Positions 56,300-64,000 of a DNA stretch of 64,000 nt are shown piece by piece. The stretch's first letter is position 1; each line of letters begins with the position of its first letter. Origin of the DNA: Yimella lutea (GTDB lineage: Bacteria > Actinomycetota > Actinomycetes > Actinomycetales > Dermatophilaceae); NCBI RefSeq assembly GCF_006715095.1, contig NZ_VFMO01000001.1, positions 1,922,001 to 1,986,000 on the forward strand, in the 5' to 3' direction. The position numbers and the translations under genes were made by a program. Under the pieces are notes generated by a model. The model did no database searches. It saw only the letters and a list, made by a program, of their open reading frames with translations, and was not told the origin of the DNA.

Positions 56300-58289
56300 T
56301 GGACGCTGTCCTGTCTGACGCGTTGAGTGCTTCCGTTGCGGCTGCGGCAACGGCCCGGATTGTCGGGTCGGCGTACATGGTTCGAACACTCAGCTTTATC
56401 CCCAGCTTCTTGTTGACACGGCTGATGACACGCATTGCTCGCAAGGAGCTGCCGCCAGCGTCGAAGAAGTTGTCGTCGGGACCAAGATGCGTAACTTCGA
56501 GAACGTCTGTGAATGCCTGTGCCACGTCCTCCTGAACTGCGCTGTCGCGGGGAGCCCGCGAGTCGATACCGCTCTCTGGTTCGGAAGGGCCCGTTCGGGC
56601 GACGGCCGCCGTGTGTGGGGGCTCTCCGGAGGTGACTGGCTGCAGATCCATATCCCGTCCCCAGACGGCATGCAGTCCGGTGGGGCGGGTGGGCACACAG
56701 GTCACGCTGCCCGTAGTAGCGATCTGATCCGCCACCTCATCGGTCCACGGGGACAGACCGAGTACCACTTCACCCGGGATGCCGCGTGGTGTGAGGTTGC
56801 CTTGGGCGTCGACCACGGCGAGAGGGAGATCACGTGCGTCGGGAAGGGCGGCGTCGAGATTGATCCGCGAGGTTCGCGGGCCCCGTCCGGCGGCCACGAG
56901 TTCGGTGGCTTCATCCGTGGGGACCATCGCCAGACTCGAGAGTCTCATCGTTGGGTTGGTCGCTCCCTGTCGGATGACCTCTTCGAGGTGGCCAAGCAGT
57001 CCCATGATGCGCCACTCGTCGAAGAGGTGCGTCGAATACTCCGCGGATACCTGGATGTCTTCGCCGGAGTCGAAAAGATTGAGGGACACGTCGAAACGTG
57101 AGGTGTCGGATCTGGGCGGGATGAACTCAACGTCGACGCCCGTGAGCGTGAGGGTCTGGCCCGCGCTACTGGCGTCCAGGACCTGCAGGCTAACCTGGAA
57201 CAGGGGATTCTGGTTTGCGGCACGAGCCGGGGCCACCTGTTCGACCACCATGGAGAACGGCGCCTCCTGGTGATCCATGAGTTCGAACAGGCTCTCCATG
57301 ACCTGCTCTCGTAGCTCGGCGAAGGTCAGTTCGGGATTCGGGTGCGAGCGCAACACGGTCATGTTGATGAACATGCCGACCACGCCTTCCCACTCTGCGT
57401 CGATGCGCCCGAGCATCGGAATCCCAATTGGGATGTCCGTGCTTGTCGAGTATCGGCTGAGCACCACCGAAAGTGCCGCGCCGATTACGGCAAGTGTGGA
57501 GGTTCCGCCCTCAGCCGCTGACTTCTTGACTGCCGTGTAGGCCGTCCGATCCATGGCACGTACGAACGTGTCACCGGGTTGGGCCACTGCGTCGTTGGAT
57601 GCAGCGGCTAGGGCGCGCGAGCGTTCGGTGGGAAGCTGCAGTGGTGCGAGTCCCTTGAGTCGTTCGGTCCAGAAACTGAGTTCCTCAGCAAGGACGTTGG
57701 GTGTCAGACGGGCCCGCTGATTGGTGATGAAGTCGATGTAGGTGGGGTCCGACGACTGGGGGAGCATCTGTTTGCCCTCGACCACGGCGTTATAGAAGCG
57801 GCTGAGGTCGTCGTTCACGATCGATGAGGACCATCCATCCAAGATCGAGTGGTGGAAGCACTCCAGAAAAAAGAACTCGTCCTCGGTGAGCTGTATGAGC
57901 TCGAAGAAGAACAGGGGGCCGACCGTGAGATTGAAACGTTGATTCTGCCGTCTGTTCACCTCGTCGGACAGCCATTGCTGGCGGGACGTCGGGTCCAAGG
58001 ATCGGAGGTCGATGACCGGAAGTCCGACATGGACGCTGTCGGCCTCAGCCGCGACAACGCGGGGGGTGCCATTGCCGTCGTGAAAGGTCATGCGGAGCGC
58101 GTCATGTCGTGCGACAACGGCAGCTATGGATTCGCGGAGGAGGTCGGCTCTGACTTCGCCGGTCAGTCCCCAACTCAGCATGATGTTGTAGGCGCTGCCA
58201 CCGGAAGAAAGTTGGTCAAGGAACCACAATTGTTCCTGTGCGAACGACGCACGAACAGCCTCGATCGGTGCAGCGGAAGATTGGTTCAT
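56289..58289 (-). CDS. NRPS protein: condensation domain, vestigial adenylation segment, carrier domain
   Basis: A 666-residue protein. The condensation domain (about residues 5-440) has the active-site motif HHSILDG (about 140-146) and later VGMFINMTVLR. Residues about 455-560 hold a shrunken remnant of the end of an adenylation domain (PRGIPGEVVLGLSPWTDEVA, then PTRPTGLHAVWGRDMD) without catalytic motifs. The C-terminus is a peptidyl carrier with DDNFFDAGGSSLRAMRVI. Loading must therefore come in trans. ATG 58289 has GGAGAGGA upstream; the longer frame overlaps the MFS gene region. It forms a peptide or ester bond between carrier-bound units. Confidence 0.87.
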   Translation of the reverse strand: MNQSSAAPIEAVRASFAQEQLWFLDQLSSGGSAYNIMLSWGLTGEVRADLLRESIAAVVARHDALRMTFHDGNGTPRVVAAEADSVHVGLPVIDLRSLDPTSRQQWLSDEVNRRQNQRFNLTVGPLFFFELIQLTEDEFFFLECFHHSILDGWSSSIVNDDLSRFYNAVVEGKQMLPQSSDPTYIDFITNQRARLTPNVLAEELSFWTERLKGLAPLQLPTERSRALAAASNDAVAQPGDTFVRAMDRTAYTAVKKSAAEGGTSTLAVIGAALSVVLSRYSTSTDIPIGIPMLGRIDAEWEGVVGMFINMTVLRSHPNPELTFAELREQVMESLFELMDHQEAPFSMVVEQVAPARAANQNPLFQVSLQVLDASSAGQTLTLTGVDVEFIPPRSDTSRFDVSLNLFDSGEDIQVSAEYSTHLFDEWRIMGLLGHLEEVIRQGATNPTMRLSSLAMVPTDEATELVAAGRGPRTSRINLDAALPDARDLPLAVVDAQGNLTPRGIPGEVVLGLSPWTDEVADQIATTGSVTCVPTRPTGLHAVWGRDMDLQPVTSGEPPHTAAVARTGPSEPESGIDSRAPRDSAVQEDVAQAFTDVLEVTHLGPDDNFFDAGGSSLRAMRVISRVNKKLGIKLSVRTMYADPTIRAVAAAATEALNASDRTASSVQ

Positions 58290-58321
58290 TGATGTGATCC
58301 TCTCCATGGTTATCGATTCGT

Positions 58322-59632
58322 TCAGGGGGCTTCCGTGGTCATGGCGTCCGAGACGTCGCGGAGCCGGACGACGGGTGTCATCAGAATGGGCAGGACGAGG
58401 AGTGCCGAACAGATGGTCACGAGCCTGAGCGCGTCTTCCACACCGAGGCTTTCGCCCAAGAAACCGGCGATGAGCGCGCCGACGGCCGCCCCCCCGAACA
58501 GGAGAGTGCGGAATGCGGCACTCATACGGCCCATCATCGGCGTCGGGGTACACGTCTGGCGAAGCGACAGCTGGATGACGTTCGATAACCCGCTCCCGAA
58601 GTAGCTGATCATGAGTGTTGCGGCGAATACAGCCATTACGACGGACTTCGCTCCGTCAGCGAACGTCAGCGGCAAGGGGGCTGCGTACAGAGCAAGCATC
58701 GCGGCTCCGTACAGCGGACCGACGGGGAACCGGGCGAGGAGGCGTTTCGAGACAAGAGCTCCGAGCAGGGCCCCGACGGCCGATACGGAGAAGACCGTCC
58801 CGATTTCCGCCGGCGTCAGTCCGGAATTGCGGACCCCGTAGAGGAGGAAAAGTGTCGAAATACACGTCAACGACATGTTGGTGAAGGGTGCAATCAGAGC
58901 CAAAGGTCGAAGAACGGTGTGCCGGAAAACCAACGTTACCCCGTCGCTGAGCTCGCGGGTGAAGGACCTGTCTGGCGAAACCTCTGGTTTCTCCTCTGGC
59001 GCCCTTACAAATGCCATGGTGACCAGAGACAGGAGGTAGGAGACCGAGTCGACGACAAGGACCGTGATCGGCCCCACCCAACCGATGAGGAGTCCTGCGA
59101 GCCCCGGGCCCGCGAGGTCCGTGGTCGACTGGGTGACACCGAGCCTCTGGTTGGCGTCGACGAGATGGTCCCTGCGCTTCACCAGCGTCGGAATGTAGGA
59201 CATCCACGTGACTTCGAACAGCACGGAGAAGACACCTACGGCGCCGGCGATCACCAGTAACACATGAACCGTCAAGAGGTCGAAATGCGCCAGAACGGGG
59301 ACGGCGAGTAGGAGAAGCATTCGCAATGCGTTCGCGGTAATCATCACGGGCTTCTTCTTCCGCCGATCGACCCAGACGCCGAACGGTAATGCGAAGAACA
59401 AGTACGGGATGGTCTCGACGAAGCGCAGTAGACCCACCTCACCGGACGATGCTGAGAACACTGTGATTGCTGCGAGGGGGAGTGCCAAGAGGGTCATCTG
59501 CGAGCCGAGGAGCGAAACCCCTTGGCCGAACCAAAACTTCGTGAAATCGTAGTTCGAACGCAGAGTCGGTTCGGTTGGTGCCGTCTCCTCGGGGCGGCCG
59601 CTGCCAGCCGACTGTCGAGTCCGCTCACTCAT
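58322..59632 (-). CDS. MFS transporter, probable product exporter
   Basis: A 436-residue major facilitator protein of the EntS/MFS_3-like type with about 12 hydrophobic segments and motif GVWVDRRKKKPVM between helices 2 and 3. Its start overlaps the upstream thioesterase gene by eight bases, and it ends 33 bases before the C-PCP start. It likely exports the NRPS product. Confidence 0.85.
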   Translation of the reverse strand: MSERTRQSAGSGRPEETAPTEPTLRSNYDFTKFWFGQGVSLLGSQMTLLALPLAAITVFSASSGEVGLLRFVETIPYLFFALPFGVWVDRRKKKPVMITANALRMLLLLAVPVLAHFDLLTVHVLLVIAGAVGVFSVLFEVTWMSYIPTLVKRRDHLVDANQRLGVTQSTTDLAGPGLAGLLIGWVGPITVLVVDSVSYLLSLVTMAFVRAPEEKPEVSPDRSFTRELSDGVTLVFRHTVLRPLALIAPFTNMSLTCISTLFLLYGVRNSGLTPAEIGTVFSVSAVGALLGALVSKRLLARFPVGPLYGAAMLALYAAPLPLTFADGAKSVVMAVFAATLMISYFGSGLSNVIQLSLRQTCTPTPMMGRMSAAFRTLLFGGAAVGALIAGFLGESLGVEDALRLVTICSALLVLPILMTPVVRLRDVSDAMTTEAP

Positions 59633-60356
59633 CGTGGTTCACACCCTTGGTGGGTTCGGGACCACTGGCCAGTTGATGAACCTGCTCTGTCAACCACGAC
59701 GCGAAAGTTGACGTTGTGAGGTAATCGGAATGGCCGCCAGCGAAGACGATGGAGGAGAACGGGCCGCTGCAGAATTCACCCCAAGCTTCCAACGCGGCCC
59801 TGTCGACGAGTGTGTCCTGCTCACCCCGACAGACGGTTGCAGGAATGGCGAGCATGCTATCGGCACCCCTCGGCTGCGTCCTGTAGTCACGTAGCAGTCG
59901 TAGGTCGTCCGCGGCTGTTTCACAGATGATGTCGGCCCATTCGGAGGACGGTGCCGACGTGAGCAGGTGTGGATCCACGCGGTCGAAGTACCGTCTGACC
60001 TCAGGCACGGTGACGGGCAAGCGCGAAGTGTCGTGCGAAGGTGACGCTGCACCTGCCAGGAACAGACCGCGGACGCTCGTACCCTCCGCCTCGAGTCTCA
60101 TCGCCGTTTCCCAGGCGACGTATGCGCCATAACTGTGGCCTAGGAGCGCTACTGGCTGCCGACGACTCTCCGTGCCGCGGACTTGTTCCATGCAGTGGTC
60201 CACGACCGTACGGAACGACTCCGGTGGGTGACCGAAGGTTGCGCCGCGGCGGCCCGGGTAGTCGATGACCGCCGAAGCAAACGGCAATGAACGCCCCAAC
60301 GTTGCGAACTCCGTGCCGAACGATCCTGCACCGGGAAAAAACAATAGATGTGTCAT
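59625..60356 (-). CDS. Type II thioesterase
   Basis: A 243-residue protein. MTHLLFFPGAGSFGTEFATL, nucleophile motif LLGHSYGAYVAWETA, Asp in VCRGEQDTLVDR and His in FAGGHSDYL match the editing (type II) thioesterases of NRPS/PKS clusters, which clear wrongly loaded carriers. Its start overlaps the permease gene stop by four bases (ATGA). Confidence 0.88.
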   Translation of the reverse strand: MTHLLFFPGAGSFGTEFATLGRSLPFASAVIDYPGRRGATFGHPPESFRTVVDHCMEQVRGTESRRQPVALLGHSYGAYVAWETAMRLEAEGTSVRGLFLAGAASPSHDTSRLPVTVPEVRRYFDRVDPHLLTSAPSSEWADIICETAADDLRLLRDYRTQPRGADSMLAIPATVCRGEQDTLVDRAALEAWGEFCSGPFSSIVFAGGHSDYLTTSTFASWLTEQVHQLASGPEPTKGVNHDE

Positions 60357-61660
60357 GTTTCTCCGTTCCCATATGCGCCAGATCTAGTTTCATCCGTGGC
60401 GGGTTGTCTCCAAGTCCTGGCAACCAGCTTGATCACAGCGAAAACACCTGCTGCTAGGCATAGGGAAACCACGAGTGACGAGGCTGCCAATACGCCCACC
60501 GAGATCACCGCGACGAGACTCAACAGGGTGACGAGCTTCGCTCCTCGACGGGGATTCAGGGCTGCGTAGGAGGCGGCACCCACGGCGTACAGCAAGAAGT
60601 AGATCCCGCCGGACAACACGAACAATTGCTCGAATGGCAGCAATCCAACGCACACGCTGGAGGCGATGAGCAGCAACGTTCCCCCGACGAAGAAGACTGA
60701 ACGTAGTGGATTGCCAGTGGCTGTCAGAACTCCTAAGTGGCGCGGTAGATGGCGGTCACGTGCCATGCCGAAAACGAGCCGGGAGAGGGCAACAGCAGAG
60801 GCAAGAACGTTAGACAGGATGGCTGCCACCACGAACCCAGTCACCAAGTACCGTCCCACGTCGCCCCCCAAGACCTTCTGGGCGAGAAGCAGGAGCGGTG
60901 CCTCCGTCAAACCCGGATCATCCGAGGCCACCACCGAGAACAGTGCGAGCAGAATTAGTGCGTAAACGGTCGTGACGATCACGTAGGAGATGGCGAAGAT
61001 GCGGGGGATGAGGTCCGGTCGGGCATGCTCCTCGAACGTGAACGCGACAGTCTCCCACCCGGTGAACGCAACGAATACAGCGGCGAGAGGCGCGGCGACC
61101 GATTCTCCGGGGAACGACAGGTCGGGGCGAGGCGAGTCGGCGGAAGCAATGGCCGCCGTGCACACCACAACGACGACGATGCACAGCGACAAAGTCAGCC
61201 CTGTCTGGACTCGCCCCGACACCGTGGTGCCGCTTGCTGCTACGCAGATCGCTGTACCGACAAGGACCAGCGGGATGAGCCACTGCAGGGCCGGCTCGTC
61301 AGTGAACTGCGCGGCGTAACGTCCGCCGGTCAGGGCCGTGGCGGGTATCCCGGTCGCGAGGGCGATGATGGCGAGTACGCCCGACGTAGCACCCAAGGGA
61401 CGACCGAACGCCAACTGCGAATAATGAGCCACGCCGGACGCGGAAGGGAAGGAGCGACCCAGCCACGAGTACGCGACTAGCAGAGGCGCCACGCTCAACG
61501 CCGCGATAGCCCACGGGATCCACGCCGAGCGATCCAGGCTGCTGTACGTCAATCCGGGCAGGATCATGATTCCGCTGCCCAGGACCGTCCCGAGCGCGAT
61601 GAACGTGGCGGTTACCCCGTTGAGCGAGCGGCGCAGCTCGTGAGTTCCCGCAGCCGTCAT
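60353..61660 (-). CDS. APC-superfamily amino acid permease
   Basis: A 435-residue permease with about 12 hydrophobic segments and the first-helix motif TVLGSGIMILPG and AFTGWETVAFTFEEHARPD of the APC family. It overlaps the adjoining genes on both sides by four bases. A permease within the cluster may supply the amino acid precursor or move the product. Substrate unknown. Confidence 0.85.
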   Translation of the reverse strand: MTAAGTHELRRSLNGVTATFIALGTVLGSGIMILPGLTYSSLDRSAWIPWAIAALSVAPLLVAYSWLGRSFPSASGVAHYSQLAFGRPLGATSGVLAIIALATGIPATALTGGRYAAQFTDEPALQWLIPLVLVGTAICVAASGTTVSGRVQTGLTLSLCIVVVVVCTAAIASADSPRPDLSFPGESVAAPLAAVFVAFTGWETVAFTFEEHARPDLIPRIFAISYVIVTTVYALILLALFSVVASDDPGLTEAPLLLLAQKVLGGDVGRYLVTGFVVAAILSNVLASAVALSRLVFGMARDRHLPRHLGVLTATGNPLRSVFFVGGTLLLIASSVCVGLLPFEQLFVLSGGIYFLLYAVGAASYAALNPRRGAKLVTLLSLVAVISVGVLAASSLVVSLCLAAGVFAVIKLVARTWRQPATDETRSGAYGNGET

Positions 61661-62364
61661 GCCAGTTCACCGAAGAGCGACATGATCGTTCGCCGAAGAA
61701 CCGGAGCACTGGCTTCGTTGATGGCATGACCACCCTCACAGATTGTCCAACCGAACAACCCGCATGACCGGCGTGACCAACCTTCGCAGTCGCCCGGGGT
61801 GATGAACGGGTCCCCACGGGTCGACAGAGCGTGGAGCGGAACACAGTCGGTTCGCTCATGGATCGCCCCAGCCACTCTGTCCGCGACAGTAGCTTCGGCT
61901 CGTAGGTTCGTGGCAACTTCCTCAAGCATGTCCACGTCGTCGATCAATTCTTGCGGGAAACCCTCAGCCCCGAGTAGCTCGCCAATAGCACTGTCCGACA
62001 GGGCTGACATGGTCGGGATACGCCCGTCCCGTCCGGGGTACGGAGTGTTTATGACAAGAGCTCCGACCCGAACATCCGGGCTCGTGGAACGGAGCAATGA
62101 AGCAGCGGTGAACGCCGACAGGCCGCCCATGCAGTGACCGACCAAGACGAGCCGGCTGTTGCCGTCCTTGGCAATTTGTGCACGCACGATGTGTTCGAGG
62201 CCGTTGTACCACCGACCGGTGGTGAAGTCGTCGATCGTCGGCGGGTTGGGCAGTTCGAGCAGCGCGCACCCTAGTTGGTCGGCAATCTCACGGCTGGAGT
62301 CGAGCGTGCTGCCGCCCGCACCCGCAGCAGGGAAGAATCCGATGATGTCGTTTGGCTTGATCAT
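61657..62364 (-). CDS. Thioesterase-like alpha/beta hydrolase
   Basis: A 235-residue protein. It opens MIKPNDIIGFFPAAGAGGST, has the nucleophile motif LVGHCMGGLSAF and the His in CEGGHAINE. It resembles thioesterases that release a beta-hydroxylated amino acid from a carrier protein in aminocoumarin/glycopeptide-type pathways. ATG 62364 lies seven bases after the P450 stop; the longer frame overlaps P450. The cluster thus has three thioesterase-like enzymes. Confidence 0.78.
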   Translation of the reverse strand: MIKPNDIIGFFPAAGAGGSTLDSSREIADQLGCALLELPNPPTIDDFTTGRWYNGLEHIVRAQIAKDGNSRLVLVGHCMGGLSAFTAASLLRSTSPDVRVGALVINTPYPGRDGRIPTMSALSDSAIGELLGAEGFPQELIDDVDMLEEVATNLRAEATVADRVAGAIHERTDCVPLHALSTRGDPFITPGDCEGWSRRSCGLFGWTICEGGHAINEASAPVLRRTIMSLFGELA

Positions 62365-62371
62365 GGAGAAG

Positions 62372-63598
62372 TCAGCTCTTCCGGGCAGGAATGACCTCAA
62401 CCTGCAATTCGGTGAAGCCGAGCATGAAGTTGGAGCGAAGACGGCGGGGCGGCTCAAGTACTGCAAACTCTTTGTCCCAGCTACGTAAGGCATCCAAGAA
62501 CATTTTGATCTCGAGTGTGGCTACCGGTGCACCGATGCATCGGTGGACGCCGGCGCCAAACGCAATCTGCCGGTTGTGAGGTCGGTCGATGACAAACTCG
62601 TCCGGTCGGTCGAACACGTCCGGGTCACGGTTTGCCGCCATGTTCCACAGGGTTACGAAGGAGCGCGGAGGGATGGTTGCCTCACCGAAACTCACCTCGT
62701 TGAGACTGAGCCGCTGTACGTAGGTGTTCGTTGACGTCCATCGCAGGAACTCCTCCGTTGCGAGGTCGAGATCGGCCTCTCCACTCGTGACTTTGCTCCA
62801 CTCGTCAGGGTGTGCGTCAATCGTATGGATGCTCAGGCTCGCGGTATGGGGCGTGGTTTCGTTGCCGCCGACTGCGACGTTGAGACCGTTCAGAAGTGCA
62901 ACATCCCGGGTCATTTCACCCCGTGATACACACGAGGCGAGAAAGCCGATCATGTCGCTGTCGTCGCCGGTCCGTTGGCGCTGCCCGATGAGGTCGTCGA
63001 TGAAGTCTAGGATCTCCTGCTGTGCATCTACGAGCGAGTCCAACGGTGCGGCGCCGCTGTAGTTGGCGTCCCGATAGCCGATCATGGTTCGGGTCGCTTG
63101 AAGTAGCTCCGCGGCGTCAGCTGGCCCGACCCCGAAGAGCACCTCCAGGACGCCCTTCGGCAACTCCGGTGCAACGTGCGTGGTGAAGTCGATGTGGTCA
63201 CCGACGCTTAGCCCATTCAAACTGGTGGCAATGTTCCGCGAAACGGTGCGACCGATGGACTCAATCATTCCGCGATTGAAGCCGCTCTGTTTCACCGGCT
63301 TCTTAATCCGTCCGTGCGCCGGCTCATCAGCCACGATGAGCATCCGACCGGAGGCCGTATCCTCCTGCGGGATGAACGACCCGTCGATCATCGTTCCGTA
63401 TGACGAACTCAGGTTTACGTGATCGATGTATGCGTCGCGGACGTCCTCGTAGGTTGTGAGGGCGTAGAACTCATATCCGTCCGCCCGCCGGTGGAGCGAC
63501 ACGGGACTTTCTGTGCGGAGTTCGTTGAGATACGCCCACGGGTCTTGGTCAGCGAAGAAGTCGGCTGAGTAGAGTGGGCTGTCGTCAACCGTTCTCAC
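62372..63598 (-). CDS. Cytochrome P450
   Basis: A 408-residue P450. The I-helix is VAVGGNETTPHTAS, the K-helix E-x-x-R is EEFLRWT, and the haem loop FGAGVHRCIGAPVA holds the Cys ligand. GTG 63598 (TGAGGAAATCC upstream) overlaps the carrier gene stop by 14 bases; the longer frame runs into that gene. Coupling to a carrier protein and adenylation gene suggests it oxidises a carrier-bound amino acid, as the beta-hydroxylases of the NovI type do. The actual position oxidised is unknown. Confidence 0.88.
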   Translation of the reverse strand: MRTVDDSPLYSADFFADQDPWAYLNELRTESPVSLHRRADGYEFYALTTYEDVRDAYIDHVNLSSSYGTMIDGSFIPQEDTASGRMLIVADEPAHGRIKKPVKQSGFNRGMIESIGRTVSRNIATSLNGLSVGDHIDFTTHVAPELPKGVLEVLFGVGPADAAELLQATRTMIGYRDANYSGAAPLDSLVDAQQEILDFIDDLIGQRQRTGDDSDMIGFLASCVSRGEMTRDVALLNGLNVAVGGNETTPHTASLSIHTIDAHPDEWSKVTSGEADLDLATEEFLRWTSTNTYVQRLSLNEVSFGEATIPPRSFVTLWNMAANRDPDVFDRPDEFVIDRPHNRQIAFGAGVHRCIGAPVATLEIKMFLDALRSWDKEFAVLEPPRRLRSNFMLGFTELQVEVIPARKS

Positions 63599-63842
63599 GG
63601 ATTTCCTCAATTCGTTGTGCGATACCGGTCGGAGTCCGTCCGTTGAAGAAGGCACTGGCCGGGACTGGAAAGCCGAACTTGGTCTTTAAGTTGGCCCGAC
63701 AGCGGAGGATGGAGAGGGAGTCAACGCCGGCTGAGTCGAAGATGTCGGTGTCAGGCGTGACGTCACGGTTCGTAACGGCTTTGATGCACTCGACGATCTC
63801 TTGGGCCGAAGGTGTGCTGTTCGCAGGTGTTGAGGTTGTCAT
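63585..63842 (-). CDS. Stand-alone acyl/peptidyl carrier protein
   Basis: An 85-residue carrier protein with the phosphopantetheine site GVDSLS (Ser42) in DTDIFDSAGVDSLSILR and the usual C-terminal helix GIAQRIEEI. ATG 63842 has ATAGGAGGAAA upstream. It follows the adenylation gene by 13 bases and overlaps the P450 gene. Likely holds the amino acid during oxidation. Confidence 0.88.
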   Translation of the reverse strand: MTTSTPANSTPSAQEIVECIKAVTNRDVTPDTDIFDSAGVDSLSILRCRANLKTKFGFPVPASAFFNGRTPTGIAQRIEEIRENG

Positions 63843-63855
63843 TGCGGGTTTCCTC

Positions 63856-64000
63856 CTATACGGTGGTGTTATATGTCTCGAACAGGGCGCCCTCATCGAC
63901 TTTGCCGCCGCCCCTCAGTGGCAGGTTGTCGACTAACTGGACGTGAATCGCTGCCGAGTAGCTTCGGACGACGTTCAGCAGGTCATCCGTAGGGGTTCGG
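63856..64000 (-). CDS. Adenylation-domain protein, C-terminal end only
   Basis: The 47 codons visible before the window edge read VQLVDNLPLRGGGKVDEGAL near the end. The LPLxxxGKVD motif is the A10 core motif of adenylating (AMP-forming) enzymes, with the catalytic Lys. Stop at 63856-63858. This would activate the substrate loaded on the downstream carrier. Specificity cannot be read because the binding pocket is outside the window. Confidence 0.8.
   Translation of the reverse strand, partial: RTPTDDLLNVVRSYSAAIHVQLVDNLPLRGGGKVDEGALFETYNTTV

Overview
The window is high-GC DNA with dense, overlapping genes, GTG/TTG starts and Shine-Dalgarno sites close to GGAG. The families present (AfsA-type butyrolactone synthase, actagardine/michiganin-type lantibiotic, KorAB, class 3 intein) point to an actinomycete. 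The genus cannot be fixed from the sequence. It is an accessory-rich stretch. Only the left end (MarR/epoxide hydrolase genes) and the korAB genes look like ordinary chromosome.

Layout. 1-4.2 kb: end of a lipoprotein gene, a palindrome-rich spacer, a 39-bp tandem array joined to an IS256 transposase remnant, a MarR regulator divergent from an epoxide hydrolase/hydrolase pair, and a frameshifted DUF1697 gene. 4.2-6.7 kb: IS21-family istA/istB. 7.4-9.4 kb: a phosphoesterase gene split by a tnpB-only IS605-type element. 9.4-27.3 kb: part of a conjugative or integrative element, with a VirB4-like ATPase carrying a class 3 intein inside its P-loop, a TcpC/VirB8-like protein, a lipoprotein, small membrane proteins and several unknown genes. 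Many of its genes start directly after a conserved GTCGCACCGT box. It carries a four-gene cargo operon (13.36-16.79 kb) of a tiny precursor-like peptide, an M29-aminopeptidase-fold protein, an MFS exporter and a methyltransferase, which looks like an undescribed RiPP-type pathway.

27.3-30.1 kb is an IS graveyard (APH-like fragment, deleted IS110, asparagine-synthase fragment, IS3 tail, second IS110 tail). 30.5-43.3 kb is a class II lantibiotic island: AfsA and TetR butyrolactone signalling pair, HAD and SnoaL-like proteins, ABC immunity/export genes, precursor, LanM and LanT. The precursor encodes an actagardine/michiganin-like core, but leader and core lie in different frames. 43.5-51.9 kb is a restriction/defence island: a C5 cytosine methyltransferase with a C-terminal iron-sulfur glycosylase-like domain, Vsr, a damaged MORC-type ATPase plus Z1 protein, then an intact two-ATPase-domain sensor and a response regulator. 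A DinB-like gene follows.

52.5-64 kb, all on the minus strand, is an NRPS-type cluster (A-domain protein cut by the window edge, carrier protein, P450, thioesterase-like hydrolase, APC permease, type II thioesterase, MFS exporter, C-(vestigial A)-PCP protein, thioesterase). It runs by overlapping stop/start codons straight into korA-korB.

Single-base frameshifts are unusually common between 26.6 and 47.4 kb, although very long genes in the same stretch are intact. Either the islands are decaying or the assembly has residual indels; this must be settled before genes there are called inactive. No rRNA, tRNA, CRISPR array or integrase gene was seen.
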